Shown here: positions 22,460 to 32,188 of the stretch, one piece after another
Position numbering within the stretch: position 1 is the first letter of the stretch
How the letters are laid out: each line of letters opens with the position of its first letter
From: Glycine soja
Taxonomy: Eukaryota > Streptophyta > Magnoliopsida > Fabales > Fabaceae
NCBI RefSeq assembly: GCF_004193775.1
Contig: NC_041008.1
Span: forward strand, 42,937,136 to 43,001,135
Length of the DNA: 64,000 nt
Direction of reading: 5' to 3'
Program-made: the position numbers and the translations under genes
The notes under the pieces: model-generated
Told to the model about the DNA's origin: nothing
Database searches by the model: none
Seen by the model: the letters and a program-made list of their open reading frames with translations, nothing else

Positions 22460-24628
22460 TGTCATACCCTAATTTCGTCCGGGGACCTTTGCTTGATGAC
22501 ATACGACCTTTCTTTGGTCCTTGTGAGGTGCTTGGCACCCATCATTAGGCAATTTGTGAAATTCCAGGACATGCCGGAAAACCAAAAAAATATTGATGCA
22601 CAATCCGTAAGTTTCCGTGACACGCCGGAAATCAAATGGAAGCATCGTTGCATAATTAAGTGAGATTCCGTAACATTCCGTAAGTCAAAAAGGGGATGAT
22701 TATGTAATCCGCAAGGTTCCGTAACATTACGGAAAGAAAACAAGTATCGTTACGAGATTCGTAAGTTTCCGTAACTTTACGAAAAAAGAATCACCAAAAA
22801 AGGTAAGGGGGTGAACTTATCAAGATAGGGGTGTAAATAGCAATTCAAATCTAGGCCCTTCCAGAACATTTTGGAAGTTGGGTTGCTTAAGGAGGAAGCA
22901 ACTGGGCGGCAAGCTCCTCCACGTTTTTGAAAAATAGTTTTCGGGGCTTCCGCGGCTTCCGTAATACTTCCGTAAAATTTCCGAAAACCTTGGGTAAGCA
23001 TATTCCACTTAACATTGGTAAAAGGGAAAAGAAAAAAGATGAAAATCAAATTCAAAAACAGTTCCGTAAGGCTTCCGTAACTTTTCCGTAAAATACGAAA
23101 AGGGGGGTGAACTTAGTAATTCGGGTGCGCTTAGAAATCTTCTTCATTAAGTCTTTGGGCGGCAAGCACCTCCTTTTTTTTCTATAAATAGGGGAGGGGG
23201 GAGCTGTTTCAAAATGTTCAAGACCCCTTTGGCTATGCATTTCGGCTATTTTGGGCAAAAAACACGTTTTCGTGAAGAAAAATCAAGTCGAAGTACTTCC
23301 GTAACGCTTTCGTAAGCGATTCTGTGGAAATTCTTCATCGTTCTTCGTCGTTCTTCACCGTTCTTCGTTCGTTCTTCGTTCTTCAACGGGTAAGTTTTCG
23401 AATCCGAGACTTTCAATTCATTTCTTGTTTTGTGTACTTTCACTTTAATTTCGTTTACTTTCAGTTTTTTTTTCTTCTGTTTTTAACGTGCTTTAACCAT
23501 TTATTTAAGCCGTTTTCTCGTCTAATAAATGATAAAATGAATTTCAACCGATCATTTGTGTTGTAATCTCGTTTAATCACTTTTAAAACGAAATCTAACC
23601 AATCGTTCACGCTATAACCTCGGTTAAACCAAAAAAAGTAAAATAATAATAAAATAATCAAAATATCTTTGAATAAAATAATAAAAAAAATCAATCGGAC
23701 GTTTTTCTTTGGAAGTTTCCTTGAATGAATTGATTAATAACCAAAGTGAAACTAAGACTAAAATCAACTCACAAATCAAGTTTTTTTCCGAAAAATCACT
23801 AAAAACCGTTTTAAGGTCCAACGCCTTAAACGGTCCTCTTTGCTTTTATCGGTTAACATGGACCGTTCAAAAGCATAAAATCAACATGTGACTTTACCGC
23901 TTTTGCAAGAACTACGTAGGTCTGATTTCCTCATCGCAATTGAGGATACGTAGGAGCAAAAGCCCCGCTTTTGTCGACCACCCCAAGAGATCGTTAATGG
24001 TCCAATGCCTTAACGTTTCTCTCCTTTCAAAAACAAGAGGTCGTTAATGGTCCAATGCCTTAACGTTTCTCTCCTTTCAAAAACAAGAGATCGTTAATGG
24101 TCCAACGCCTTAACGTTTCTCCCCTTTCAAAATCAAAAGACCGTTTAATGGTTCAACACCTTAAATGACCTTTTGTTCAATAAAAACATATTTTGCAAAA
24201 AAGACAAAAACAACTTAACCAAACACTTTGTTCCGAAAGAACTACGTAGGTCTGATTTCCTCATCGCAATTGAGGAATACGTAGGAGCAAAGGGAAACAC
24301 CCTTGTCGACCACAAAAAGAGAAAAAAATATAAAAAGGGTATAAAGGATATAAGGACATAAAAGGGAACGTAAAAATCAAAGTCATGTTTGCACATTCGA
24401 TTAAAGGCTGCCGTCCCTTGTGACGGACGTGTGGGGTGCTAATACCTTCCCCGCGCGTAAATACAACTCCCGAGCCTTTCACTTAAAAGTTCGTAGATCG
24501 CGTCTTTTCCGGTTTTTCCGACGTTTTCCTCAAATAAACGTTGGTGGCGACTCCGCGCGTATTCCTTTCGTGGAACACGCATCCCGCGAGTCACGCGTCG
24601 CCCTCCCGCTGAAGGGTAGGTTGCGACA
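22460..24628 (+). repeat. 3' LTR of Ogre-like element
   Basis: 2169 bp. It matches the left LTR almost base for base, with three instead of four copies of the 50-bp repeat and a short deletion in the CGTTCTTC run near 23360. It ends TTGCGACA, followed by GAGGG. Confidence 0.92.
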
Positions 24629-24633
24629 GAGGG
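24629..24633. repeat. target site duplication GAGGG (right)
   Basis: Identical to 9318-9322. It marks the right end of the Ogre-like insertion within the outer element's LTR. Confidence 0.9.
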
Positions 24634-24870
24634 GAAAGGGATAAAGGGGAGAATGCGCATGAATGGATGTGGACGTAAACGTGACTGAATTCACCCTTAT
24701 TCAAGGAAGGGAGGAACTCCTTTACTAGTGGCTAAAGCTTTCTTACATGCATGCCTTATTACAAGATATCTCAATATTTATAGCTAATGGTTTGCCATGT
24801 AACCGCCTAACAGAATCCATTATTCCTAACTAACTTGAACACGTGCTTAATCTAGTAACTCACACGTAGA
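24634..24870 (-). repeat. 5' LTR of outer gypsy element, piece 2
   Basis: Continues the LTR from GAAAGGGATAAAGG and matches 4728-4960 with about eight differences. It is interrupted after CACACGT by the third element; the AGA at 24868-24870 is not part of the outer LTR. Confidence 0.88.
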
Positions 24871-25360
24871 TGTGAACCTGACTAGAAGCGGATCGCTTGA
24901 TAGAGGCTGTAGAGTTTTTGGATGACGCCACTTCCAGTGAAGGAAGATAAGTCAGGGTAGACGCCACAAGGATTACCTTGATAAGTCTGATAATTGGTTC
25001 AACAAGGAACCTAGAGAGAAACTCTCACCCAATTTTATGAAAAATGCCAAAAGTTTTTTTATTGAAAACAAAAACCAATACTTATAGTGTATCTGAACAA
25101 AAAGATAAAAATAGACATGGGCCTTCAAAACAGTTTGGGCCAAAAAAATTATAAATAAAATAAAAACAAAATAGAACATATTTATTATGGGCCTTCAAAT
25201 TAATCTGGGCCTTCAACAACAATTAATAGTCTTGATAATGTCTCTGTCTCTAGGCCTTCATCCTTCTCCACTCGGGGGCTTTGTCCTTCTCCACTTGGGC
25301 TTTCATCCTTCTCCACTTGGGCCTTTAGCCTGTATTTGGTCAGTTTCAAGATTCTCATCA
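24871..25360 (-). repeat. 3' LTR of deleted gypsy element
   Basis: Shares TGTGAACCTGAC...GATTCTCATC with 27508-27970. It carries an additional short duplication of a CTTCTCCACTTGGGC unit near 25260-25320. Confidence 0.8.
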
Positions 25361-25512
25361 TTACCTCCTTCTTGGAAAACATTTGCCCTCAAATGTCCAG
25401 GATCATCACTGGGTTCAAGTACCACTTCCTTCCTTTTCTTGTTGGCTTGCTTGGTATAGCTTTCATTCTTTTTTGCAATTTGCACCTTCACTTGGTCATA
25501 CAATCTTTTCAC
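25303..25512 (-). pseudogene. gypsy integrase C-terminal fragment
   Basis: The minus-strand frame reads DQVKVQIAKKNESYTKQANK and RKEVVLEP, which matches the region after the integrase core in plant chromoviruses. It is followed directly by an acidic tail (NVFQEGGNDENLETDQ) that should lie much further on. The domain between them is deleted. The frame runs into the 3' LTR. Confidence 0.65.
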
Positions 25513-25527
25513 ATACTCAACTTTGGC

Positions 25528-26568
25528 CTATGCATCCTTATGCTGAGTCTCTTGGGACTTGCTGTTGTAAGTTGGCCTGTTAGGCAATGAAGCTTCTAGA
25601 AAGAGATCAACTTGATGTTCTATGCTTCTTGAAGGTGGCAGTCCATGAGGAATCTCCTTGGGAAAGTCATCTTTAAATTCCTGCAATAAGGGTTGAACAC
25701 TAGGAGAAACATAAATAGTTAACTGATTAGAATTATCACTCTCTCTCTCTTGTGTATCACTCCATTTCTCAAGTGTATCACTCTTCCTTTTTCTATTCCT
25801 CTGTGATGCCTCACTATTGTCTCTCTCTTGTTCTCTATTTTCTCTCCTTCTGATTTGGTCATCACACACTTCTCTGAGGGATAGAGCTTTATGAATAATT
25901 TTCTGGTCATGGTGCTGGAAAGAAATCTTGTTGGTGAAGCCATCATGCACTGCTTTGGTGTCCTCTTCAATGTTGGCCCTCACTAGTGCCATCTCCATCT
26001 CCTTGTCCTCAACAATCAAACTTCCCTGGTATAACCTCTAGAGTTTCTGTCGCATGGTTCTACTGTAGCTAGTTGGAACATACCTCTTTCGCATAACCTT
26101 TCTCATCTCAGTCCATGTATCTATCTCCCGCCCTTCTTCTCTCTTCATCTCTCTTTGATTTTTCTTCCACCAAACAAAGGCATAGTTTGAGAATGTAGTT
26201 GCTGCTAACTTCACCTTCTACTTTTTCGGATAATCATTGTAGGAGAATGCATGTTGAATCTTCATCTCCCAGGTAAGGTAGGCGTCTGGGTCACTCCTGC
26301 CTTTAAAAGAGGATACATTGAGTTTTACTCCCTCAATTCTGTCTTGCCCCTCTATTCGGTTCGATCCATCATTGACCCTTCTGTTGCCACCATAAGGCCT
26401 CCCAGCATTTGGATTCATTTGGTGCTCTAGTCCTTCTATTCACCCGTAGAGCTCTTCATTGTTACGTTTTAACAAATGTTGCATTTGTGTAGTCATCGCG
26501 TCCAATAATAAGCGCTGAAATCCATCCAGTTGATGATATACACCACCATTGTCACCAGCTCCTGCCAT
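25528..26568 (-). pseudogene. gypsy gag fused to RT start, three stops
   Basis: One frame from ATG at 26568 (MAGAGDNGG) reads through gag: VKLNVSSFKGRSDPDAYLTW, then QHAFSYNDYPKK and ALVRANIEEDTKAVHDGF. It continues into the protease-RT linker and RT start (LLQEFKDDFPKEIPHGLPPS, then ASLPNRP). Three in-frame stops lie near 26440, at 26218-26220 and near 26037. The zinc-knuckle and protease part is missing between gag and the RT lead-in. It is non-functional and probably moved, if at all, with proteins from elsewhere. Confidence 0.75.
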
Positions 26569-26809
26569 GATTAAGGAACAAAGAAATTTGCAGTAATTTA
26601 AAAAAAGATTCAGGACCTCACCACACTCTACTCACGTGTTTCTCTCTTTGATGGTAATTCACTCGTGTTTGATGCTCTCAATATAGGCTTTTGTGTAATG
26701 TATTCCCTCTTGCCTTTTACCACTCGTGTTCGTTCTTAAGTTCCTGGATGGACCAAATTAGACACATATATAAAATAAAAGGAAAGACAATATAATTATC
26801 ACAGACTGA

Positions 26810-27030
26810 GAAACAGATTTGATTTGGGATAACAACTTGGACTTGATTTGGATAGCAGATTGGATTTGATTTGGATAAAAGATTAGATTTGATTTGGATA
26901 ATATATTAGATTTGATTTGGATAACAAATTGGATTGGATTTGGATAACAAATTAGATTTAATTTGGATAACAGATATGATAACAAATAAGATAACAGATA
27001 GGATAACAAATAAGATAACAGATATGACCA
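26810..27030. repeat. GATTTGATTTGGATAAC minisatellite
   Basis: Around ten imperfect repeats of a unit of about 22 bp containing GATTTGGATAACA, decaying on the right into GATAACAAATAAGATAACA. It lies in the untranslated leader of the deleted gypsy element. Confidence 0.85.
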
Positions 27031-27485
27031 GTAAACTTCAAATGCTCATAACTTTTGCTACGGTTGTCCGTTTGAGGCCCACTATATATCAAAACGCTCA
27101 GAATTCAGAGGAGAATCCAGATAAGGGGATTTGGTACACAATTTTCTGCCAAATAAAAGCCTCTAACTGCCTCAATTTCATGTTATAAGATCAAACACCC
27201 ATTTTTTTTTCTTTCTTCTTTTCTTTTTTTTTAATTTCTGCAACTTTTTTTTTTACTTGAAACAAAACTCAAACAAAAATTTTTTTTGACACAAAGTCTG
27301 AAAGACACAAGAAACAAGACCAAGAACAAAAACGTGACAAGAACAAGAACAAGTACAAAACAAAGACACAAACAAGAATGCAACAAGACGCAAACAAGAA
27401 AACAAATAACAGAACAAGGACAAAACACGAACCTGGACAAATTACAAAGAAAAATAATAGGATAGGATAGAACATGTATCAAGAG

Positions 27486-27502
27486 CCGAAACTCTGATAC
27501 CA
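27486..27502 (-). other. primer-binding site, initiator tRNA-Met type
   Basis: On the minus strand TGGTATCAGAGTTTCGG follows the LTR end by a few bases. TGGTATCAGAG is the classical plant iMet-primed site. Confidence 0.8.
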
Positions 27503-27507
27503 GAAGA

Positions 27508-27970
27508 TGTGAACCTGACTAAGAGCGGATCGCTTGATACAGGCTCTAGAGTTTTTGGATGACGCCACTTCCGGTGAAGGAAGATAAGTCAGGGTAGACG
27601 TCACAAGGATTACCTTGATAAGTCTGATAATTGGTTCAACAAGGAACCTAGAGAGAAACTCTCACCCAATTTTATGAAAAATGCCAAAAAAAATTTATTG
27701 AAAACAAAAACCAATACTTATAGTGTATATGAACAAAAAGATAAAAATAGACATGGGTCTTCAAAACAGTTTGGGTCAAAAAAATTATAAATAAAATAAA
27801 AACAAAATAGAACATATTTATTATGGGCCTTCAAATTAATCTGGGCCTTCAGCAACAATTAATAGTCTTGATAGTGTCATTGCCTCTGGACCTTCATCCT
27901 TCTCCACTTGGGCCTTCATCCTTCTCCACTTGGGCCTTTAGTCTGTATTTGGTCAGTTTCAGGATTCTCA
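27508..27970 (-). repeat. 5' LTR of deleted gypsy element
   Basis: Pairs with 24871-25360. Several substitutions are visible between the two copies, so this insertion is older than that of the Ogre-like element. Confidence 0.8.
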
Positions 27971-28114
27971 TCCCTTACTTGGCTTTGTTACATCTGAAGC
28001 TATCGTGGTGACCTAGGTAATCCATCTACGTAGTAGTCGTGCAAGTGTGATGGCGTCGTCGTGATTCGAGCTGGTCTTGTGGGGGTGGGTTGCATATGAG
28101 CCTGGTTGTTAACA
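27971..28114 (-). repeat. 5' LTR of outer gypsy element, piece 3
   Basis: Matches 4961-5103 with about eight differences and ends GGTTGTTAACA, followed by the ATTAG duplication at 28115-28119. Confidence 0.88.
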
Positions 28115-28119
28115 ATTAG
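28115..28119. repeat. target site duplication ATTAG (right)
   Basis: Second copy of the five bases at 4670-4674; right limit of the retrotransposon nest. Confidence 0.9.
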
Positions 28120-28455
28120 TGAAGTTAGCAATTGATTGTCACATTCTATATCACCCCAAAACTTGCTAGATTCCCATAAATATTATTAAAGAGAACTTAA
28201 TGAAGTTTAATTTTATATTTTATAAAATAGATTTATTGATGTTTAACTGCTGAAGATGATTTCAAAAACATTTTTTCTTTATTTGGAAAAACTTTATTTT
28301 GATTTTATGTTTCGAAATTATTTTCATGAGCCAATATTTTGAAAACATTTGATTTTCAAAATGGTGTTTAATTTTAATAGTTTAAAGTTGCTACAGAATT
28401 TGAAAATCAAATTTGTTATTTTTATTAAATTTTAACAAACAATAAAATATATTAA
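28115..28455 (+). repeat. 330-bp direct repeat, copy A
   Basis: From ATTAGTGAAGTTAGCAATTG on, this stretch matches 31445-31765 at roughly 85-90 percent by eye, including CACCCCAAAACT and TTTGATTTTCAAAATGG. The match begins at the target duplication. The two copies lie 3.3 kb apart in the same orientation, so they could be terminal repeats of an old element or a segmental duplication. Confidence 0.8.
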
Positions 28456-28582
28456 AAATTGCTAAAAAATATTGTTTTATATTCTTCATCCCATATTTGG
28501 AAGAGATTAATGGTGATGGACATTGTCAATTAGCGGTGCAAATAGGCCGAATCAGGTTTTGGTAGGCTTGATCCTGACCCAC

Positions 28583-28830
28583 CACTACAAGAAATGTTTG
28601 ATTTCCAATGGATCTGGAATTTTTCAACGGATTGTGGTCTGCCGGGAAAATGAACTTCTTTTGACAGAAATTTCTGACGAATTTTCAATAGAATTTTTAA
28701 ATGTTGATCTGTGACAAAAAATTTCCGACGGATATATATTTGTTGGAAAAGTTAACATTACCAATGGATTTTACCGACAAATATCTTGTTGGTATGAGTG
28801 TTCGGTAAAAAACCAAATCCATCAAAAAAG
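28583..28830 (+). mobile_element. CACTA (En/Spm) transposon end
   Basis: CACTACAAGAAAT is the standard terminus of plant CACTA elements. It is followed by subterminal repeats of the TTTCCGACGGAT type (28609-28632, 28722-28735, 28759-28790). No transposase is seen. A possible partner end CTAGTG at 29520-29525 is badly diverged and no 3-bp duplication is found, so this is a fragment or an old deletion derivative. Confidence 0.75.
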
Positions 28831-29526
28831 AAAAGGAGCCATTAAATTTTGTTAAACACATATAATAAAAAATTATTCATTAAATTATTAAACACAAGCA
28901 GATTTGAATGATTAAAGTTGTTAAATATATATATATATATATATATTAAAAATTTTATTATTTTATTCCTATTATTGATTAAAAAGGTTTTTAAGATATA
29001 TTTAATAATGAAAAATTAAATATATATTAATACAATATATAAAAATTCAGATAAATTGATAAATATTTATAAGAATTTATTTTTTAATTTTTAATGTTAA
29101 CTATAATTTTAAATAAATTATTTAATCTTTAAATATATATATATATATATATTATATTATATATATATATATATCAATTTAATAACCCTCCCATGATTCA
29201 CGTATATAGTTCGTGAATATATTAAATATTTTTACTTGAATATTAAAGAAATTTTTTTCCTCCCATAAGTTAATTTTTTTACAAAACGATGACTGCAAAA
29301 AGTTATAAAGAAAAAAGAGAAAATAATTAGATAAATATACGTATTAATTTATTTTTATCTTTTTTATCCTTTTAATTTTTATTGTTTCCAAAGCTAATAC
29401 CATCTTAATAAAGTTTATATTAATTTCGTTTGAGAAATTTTAAACTATTTTTCTGTTCTCACTTGAAAATAAAATTATGGATCTACATGCCACTAAATTC
29501 ATTGTGAAATATATTACTCCTAGTGT
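28831..29526. other. AT-rich DNA with TA microsatellites
   Basis: TA tracts at about 28926-28946 and 29137-29175. No gene is seen. It may be the interior of the CACTA derivative. Confidence 0.5.
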
Positions 29527-30370
29527 TAGGGGTGAGAATAGGACAAATCGTTTAGAAAGGTCCATGACTTAGTCTCTTTAAAATCTGGTACATTTCATTA
29601 AAGGATTAGTCTTGGACTTGTAAAAAAAGAATATTTAGTTAATTAGTAGGCTAGGCTTGGATGCAGTTTTTAAAAAAAGTATATTTAGATAATTAATAGG
29701 CTAGGCTTATTGGGTTTATTAAAAAAACCTATTAAGTCTAATAAGTCATAAAGATGTAACTGTGTGAAGGTTAGATTGAAAAATGGTCAAGTCAAGTCAA
29801 CCTAAAAAAAACAATATGATAGATGGCTAGCCGAAGGCCTAATTAATAAACAGTGTAATACTAATCATTAGTTATGACCTAATAAGGTCTAAGTATAACA
29901 TTGATTATGATATCCTCTACTTCAATATACATATTTATATAATAAAATACATGAAAATGTGGAATTACATAAAAAATTTATTTTCTAAACATAAAAGAAT
30001 TCATATGGATAAAAGGTTCACATCTATCTTAATCACACACACACGCGCATATCCACAATGTTACAACATACATTATTTTTATTATAAAACTTATTATTAA
30101 TATTAATAATTATATATATTAAATATAAATATTATATATATATATATATATATTATATTTATGTAATATGTAATATATAAAATCTAAAATATTATGTATA
30201 TCATTGTATAAATAGGCTATTCTATTAAGCTTAATAGGTCTTTTTAAAGCTTAAAGCCTTACCTTTTAAATTAAAAGGCTTTTTAAAAAGTTTAAGTCTA
30301 GCCTTTTTAGTAAACAAGCAAGGCTAGGCAGCAGGTCTCAGATGAGTATTCAAGCCTATTTTCACCCCTA
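29527..30370. mobile_element. TIR transposon, TAGGGGTGAGAATAGG family
   Basis: The ends TAGGGGTGAGAATAGG and CCTATTTTCACCCCTA are inverted copies, and subterminal GCTAGGCTT and AAGCCT-rich segments also mirror each other. No transposase is encoded over the 844 bp. No target duplication is clear, so the superfamily (hAT is the likeliest) stays open. Confidence 0.75.
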
Positions 30371-30740
30371 CTGTCAATCAATCACAAATAATGGTTGTTA
30401 TGACTTTTAAGGTGATTATCGTAAAAGTCAACAAACATATCATACATGATGAGTTGTAATTAGATGACGATGCAAATTTTTTTTACACTATCAATGCACT
30501 ACCTATTTTCTCTATTTGGAATTGCATTTTATCAATTTCATGAGAAAAAGGATTTAATTTTAGATTTTAATGGTCATGTACTAATAATATAAAATTATTT
30601 TACACTATCAATAAATCATAAATCAAGATTGATATGACTTTTAAGATAGTTATAGTAAAAGTCAACAAACTCATTATACATGATAATTTATATAGTTGTC
30701 AGTATAAAATAATTTTATGTTGTCAATGTATGACACATTT
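30371..30740 (+). repeat. diverged direct repeat (TATGACTTTTAAG)
   Basis: 30371-30510 and 30595-30735 share ATCAA...TATGACTTTTAAGRT, GTAAAAGTCAACAAAC and TACATGAT. A tandem duplication with clear divergence and no coding content. Confidence 0.7.
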
Positions 30741-30776
30741 TCGCTTAATTTTGTCATATTATAAATGTAAGAATTT

Positions 30777-31333
30777 GGGTTAATTGAGTTTTTAGTCCCT
30801 CAACTTTTTCATATCCTAATTTTAATTCATAATATTTTTTGATAAATTTTAATTCTCCAATAATTTTTTGTCAATATTTTTAGTCTTTCTCAAATTATTT
30901 GCTCAATTTTAGTCCCTCATTTAATTTTGTTGCACAAAATTGGTCCCAAACATAAAATATACGAGGCAGTGGCGGACCTATATTACTTTGAGGGTATGCA
31001 CTTGCACCCCCTCATTTTTCAAAATTCATTAAATTTGTAAATAAAATTTTATATTTTTATATTTTATTTATATTTATATAATTGAACCCACTGAATTTAG
31101 TTTTTATAATTTACACCCACTGACTTAGGGTCTTGGATTCGCCACTAATACGGGGGACTAAAAATGGGCTAAGCAATAACTAATTTTAAATGATAAAAAT
31201 AATCGGAGAACTAAAAATGGATAAATTTTTTTTAGGGACTAAAAATGTGAACATAAAACTAATAGAGGACTAAAAGTTGTCAAAAAAAAATTAGAGAACT
31301 GAAAATTAGAATTTGAAAAAGTTGATAAAAACT
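30777..31333. mobile_element. foldback element with nested hAT MITE
   Basis: The arms (30777-30958 and 31156-31333) are inverted copies rich in TTTAGTCCCTCA and its complement. The left end GGTTAATTGAGTTTTTAG mirrors the right CTTAATTAATCC. The inner hAT element interrupts one arm. No coding sequence. Confidence 0.75.
30967..31147. mobile_element. hAT-type MITE, 181 bp
   Basis: The ends CAGTGGCGGACC and GGATTCGCCACTA are inverted copies. It is flanked by ATACGAGG (30959-30966) and ATACGGGG (31148-31155), an 8-bp duplication with one mismatch, as hAT transposases make. Confidence 0.8.
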
Positions 31334-31444
31334 TAATTAATCCTAAATTTTTATTTTAATAATGTTTTCCATCTTATTTAATAATTTTCAGAAGTCGTGC
31401 AATATTTGACTTATTAAATAATAAAATAATTTTATATTCAAATG

Positions 31445-31765
31445 ATTAGTGGAGTTAGTAATTGATAGTCACATTTTATATCACCCCAAAACTAGCTAGC
31501 TTTCCATAAATACTATCAAAGAAAACTTAATCAAGCTTAATTTTATATTTTATAAAATAGATTTGTCGATATTTGACTGCTGAGATTATTCCAAAAACAT
31601 TTTTCTTAATCTGGAAAAAATTTATTTTGATTTTATGTTTCAAAATTATTTTCATGAACCAATCTTTTGAAAACATTTGATTTTCAAAATGGTGTTTAAT
31701 TCTAATAGCTTTTAGTTGTAACAACATTTGAAAATCAATTTTATTAAAAAATATTGATTTAATTT
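31445..31765 (+). repeat. 330-bp direct repeat, copy B
   Basis: Partner of 28115-28455. It begins ATTAGTGGAGTTAGTAATTG and lacks any retrotransposon, so it shows what copy A looked like to the right of the insertion point. A 98-codon minus-strand frame inside is AT-driven and unrecognised. Confidence 0.8.
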
Positions 31766-32188
31766 TAGATTTCACAAATTCCCTAATAAGCCAATCATAG
31801 TTGAATTTAGAAGTCTTACACATGTTTCTAATAAGAGATAAGGATTTTATCCTTTGAATTATTTCATCAAAACCTTATTATACTTCAACAATAAGAGGTC
31901 GTGGCTGTAAAAAAACAATAAGAGGTCGTGATTTTTAATAGTGGTTGCCACTCATTACCTTTGTTAATATAAGAGTTCCATAATGCTGGAACATGGTAGA
32001 AAAGCTCTAAACGTTTAATTAATTTTATTTTTATTTATTTTAGAATCAATGATATTCAACACCACATTGAGCATCCAGAGTGAAAATCAATATGGTAGAG
32101 GTAATACGATTGTAAAATAATTAAAAAAGAAAAAAAAAGTGGGCCAAAGTCTAGTCCACTAGGCTTGTAAGTTGTAACCTACAATGAA
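31766..32188. other. intergenic, nothing recognised
   Basis: AT-rich sequence with a short repeated phrase AATAAGAGGTCGTG at 31890 and 31918. No gene is seen. Confidence 0.5.

Larger units (their letters stand above)
9323..24628 (+). mobile_element. Ogre/Tat-like non-autonomous LTR retrotransposon
   Basis: A 15.3-kb plus-strand element with LTRs at 9323-11551 and 22460-24628, both TGTCATAC...TTGCGACA, flanked by GAGGG duplications. It has a primer site TGGCGACTCCACTGGGGAC right after the left LTR, as in Ogre elements primed by tRNA-Arg, and a purine tract before the right LTR. A frameshifted gag is the only retroviral gene; protease, RT, RNase H and integrase are absent. The rest is tandem repeats and non-coding filler. 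By eye the LTRs differ by only a handful of substitutions plus one 50-bp repeat copy and a small indel, so insertion was recent and must have used proteins from a related autonomous element. It resembles the described soybean SNARE/GmOgre pair; that identity is my inference. Confidence 0.88.
24871..27970 (-). mobile_element. internally deleted gypsy element in the outer LTR
   Basis: A 3.1-kb minus-strand element with LTRs at about 24871-25360 and 27508-27970. A primer site TGGTATCAGAGTTTCGG (iMet type) is next to the right LTR and a purine tract AAGAAGGAGG next to the left one. Between them are gag, the first part of RT and the last part of integrase, fused by loss of nearly all of pol. I cannot find a matching 5-bp target duplication: the left flank reads CACACGTAGA and the right TCCCTTACTT. 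The exact ends are uncertain by a few bases. Confidence 0.8.
4675..28114 (-). mobile_element. outer Ty3/gypsy chromovirus with nested insertions
   Basis: A minus-strand LTR retrotransposon with TG...CA LTRs of about 429 bp, a 5-bp target duplication and the order gag, protease, RT, RNase H, integrase, chromodomain-like tail. Without the two elements inserted in its 5' LTR it would be about 5 kb, which fits small plant chromoviruses such as the Reina type (lineage inferred from size and tail, not from a tree). The two LTRs differ at roughly 22 of 428 positions counted by eye, mostly C/T and G/A changes as expected of methylated DNA. It is dead: gag has an in-frame stop, RT lacks its catalytic aspartates, and RNase H and integrase carry key-residue changes. 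Confidence 0.9.

Noticed and set aside
27486..27502. tRNA-Met-like sequence
   Set aside because: Only the primer-binding complement is present, not a foldable tRNA gene; the same applies to the TTGGTATCAGAGCC sites in the TRIM.
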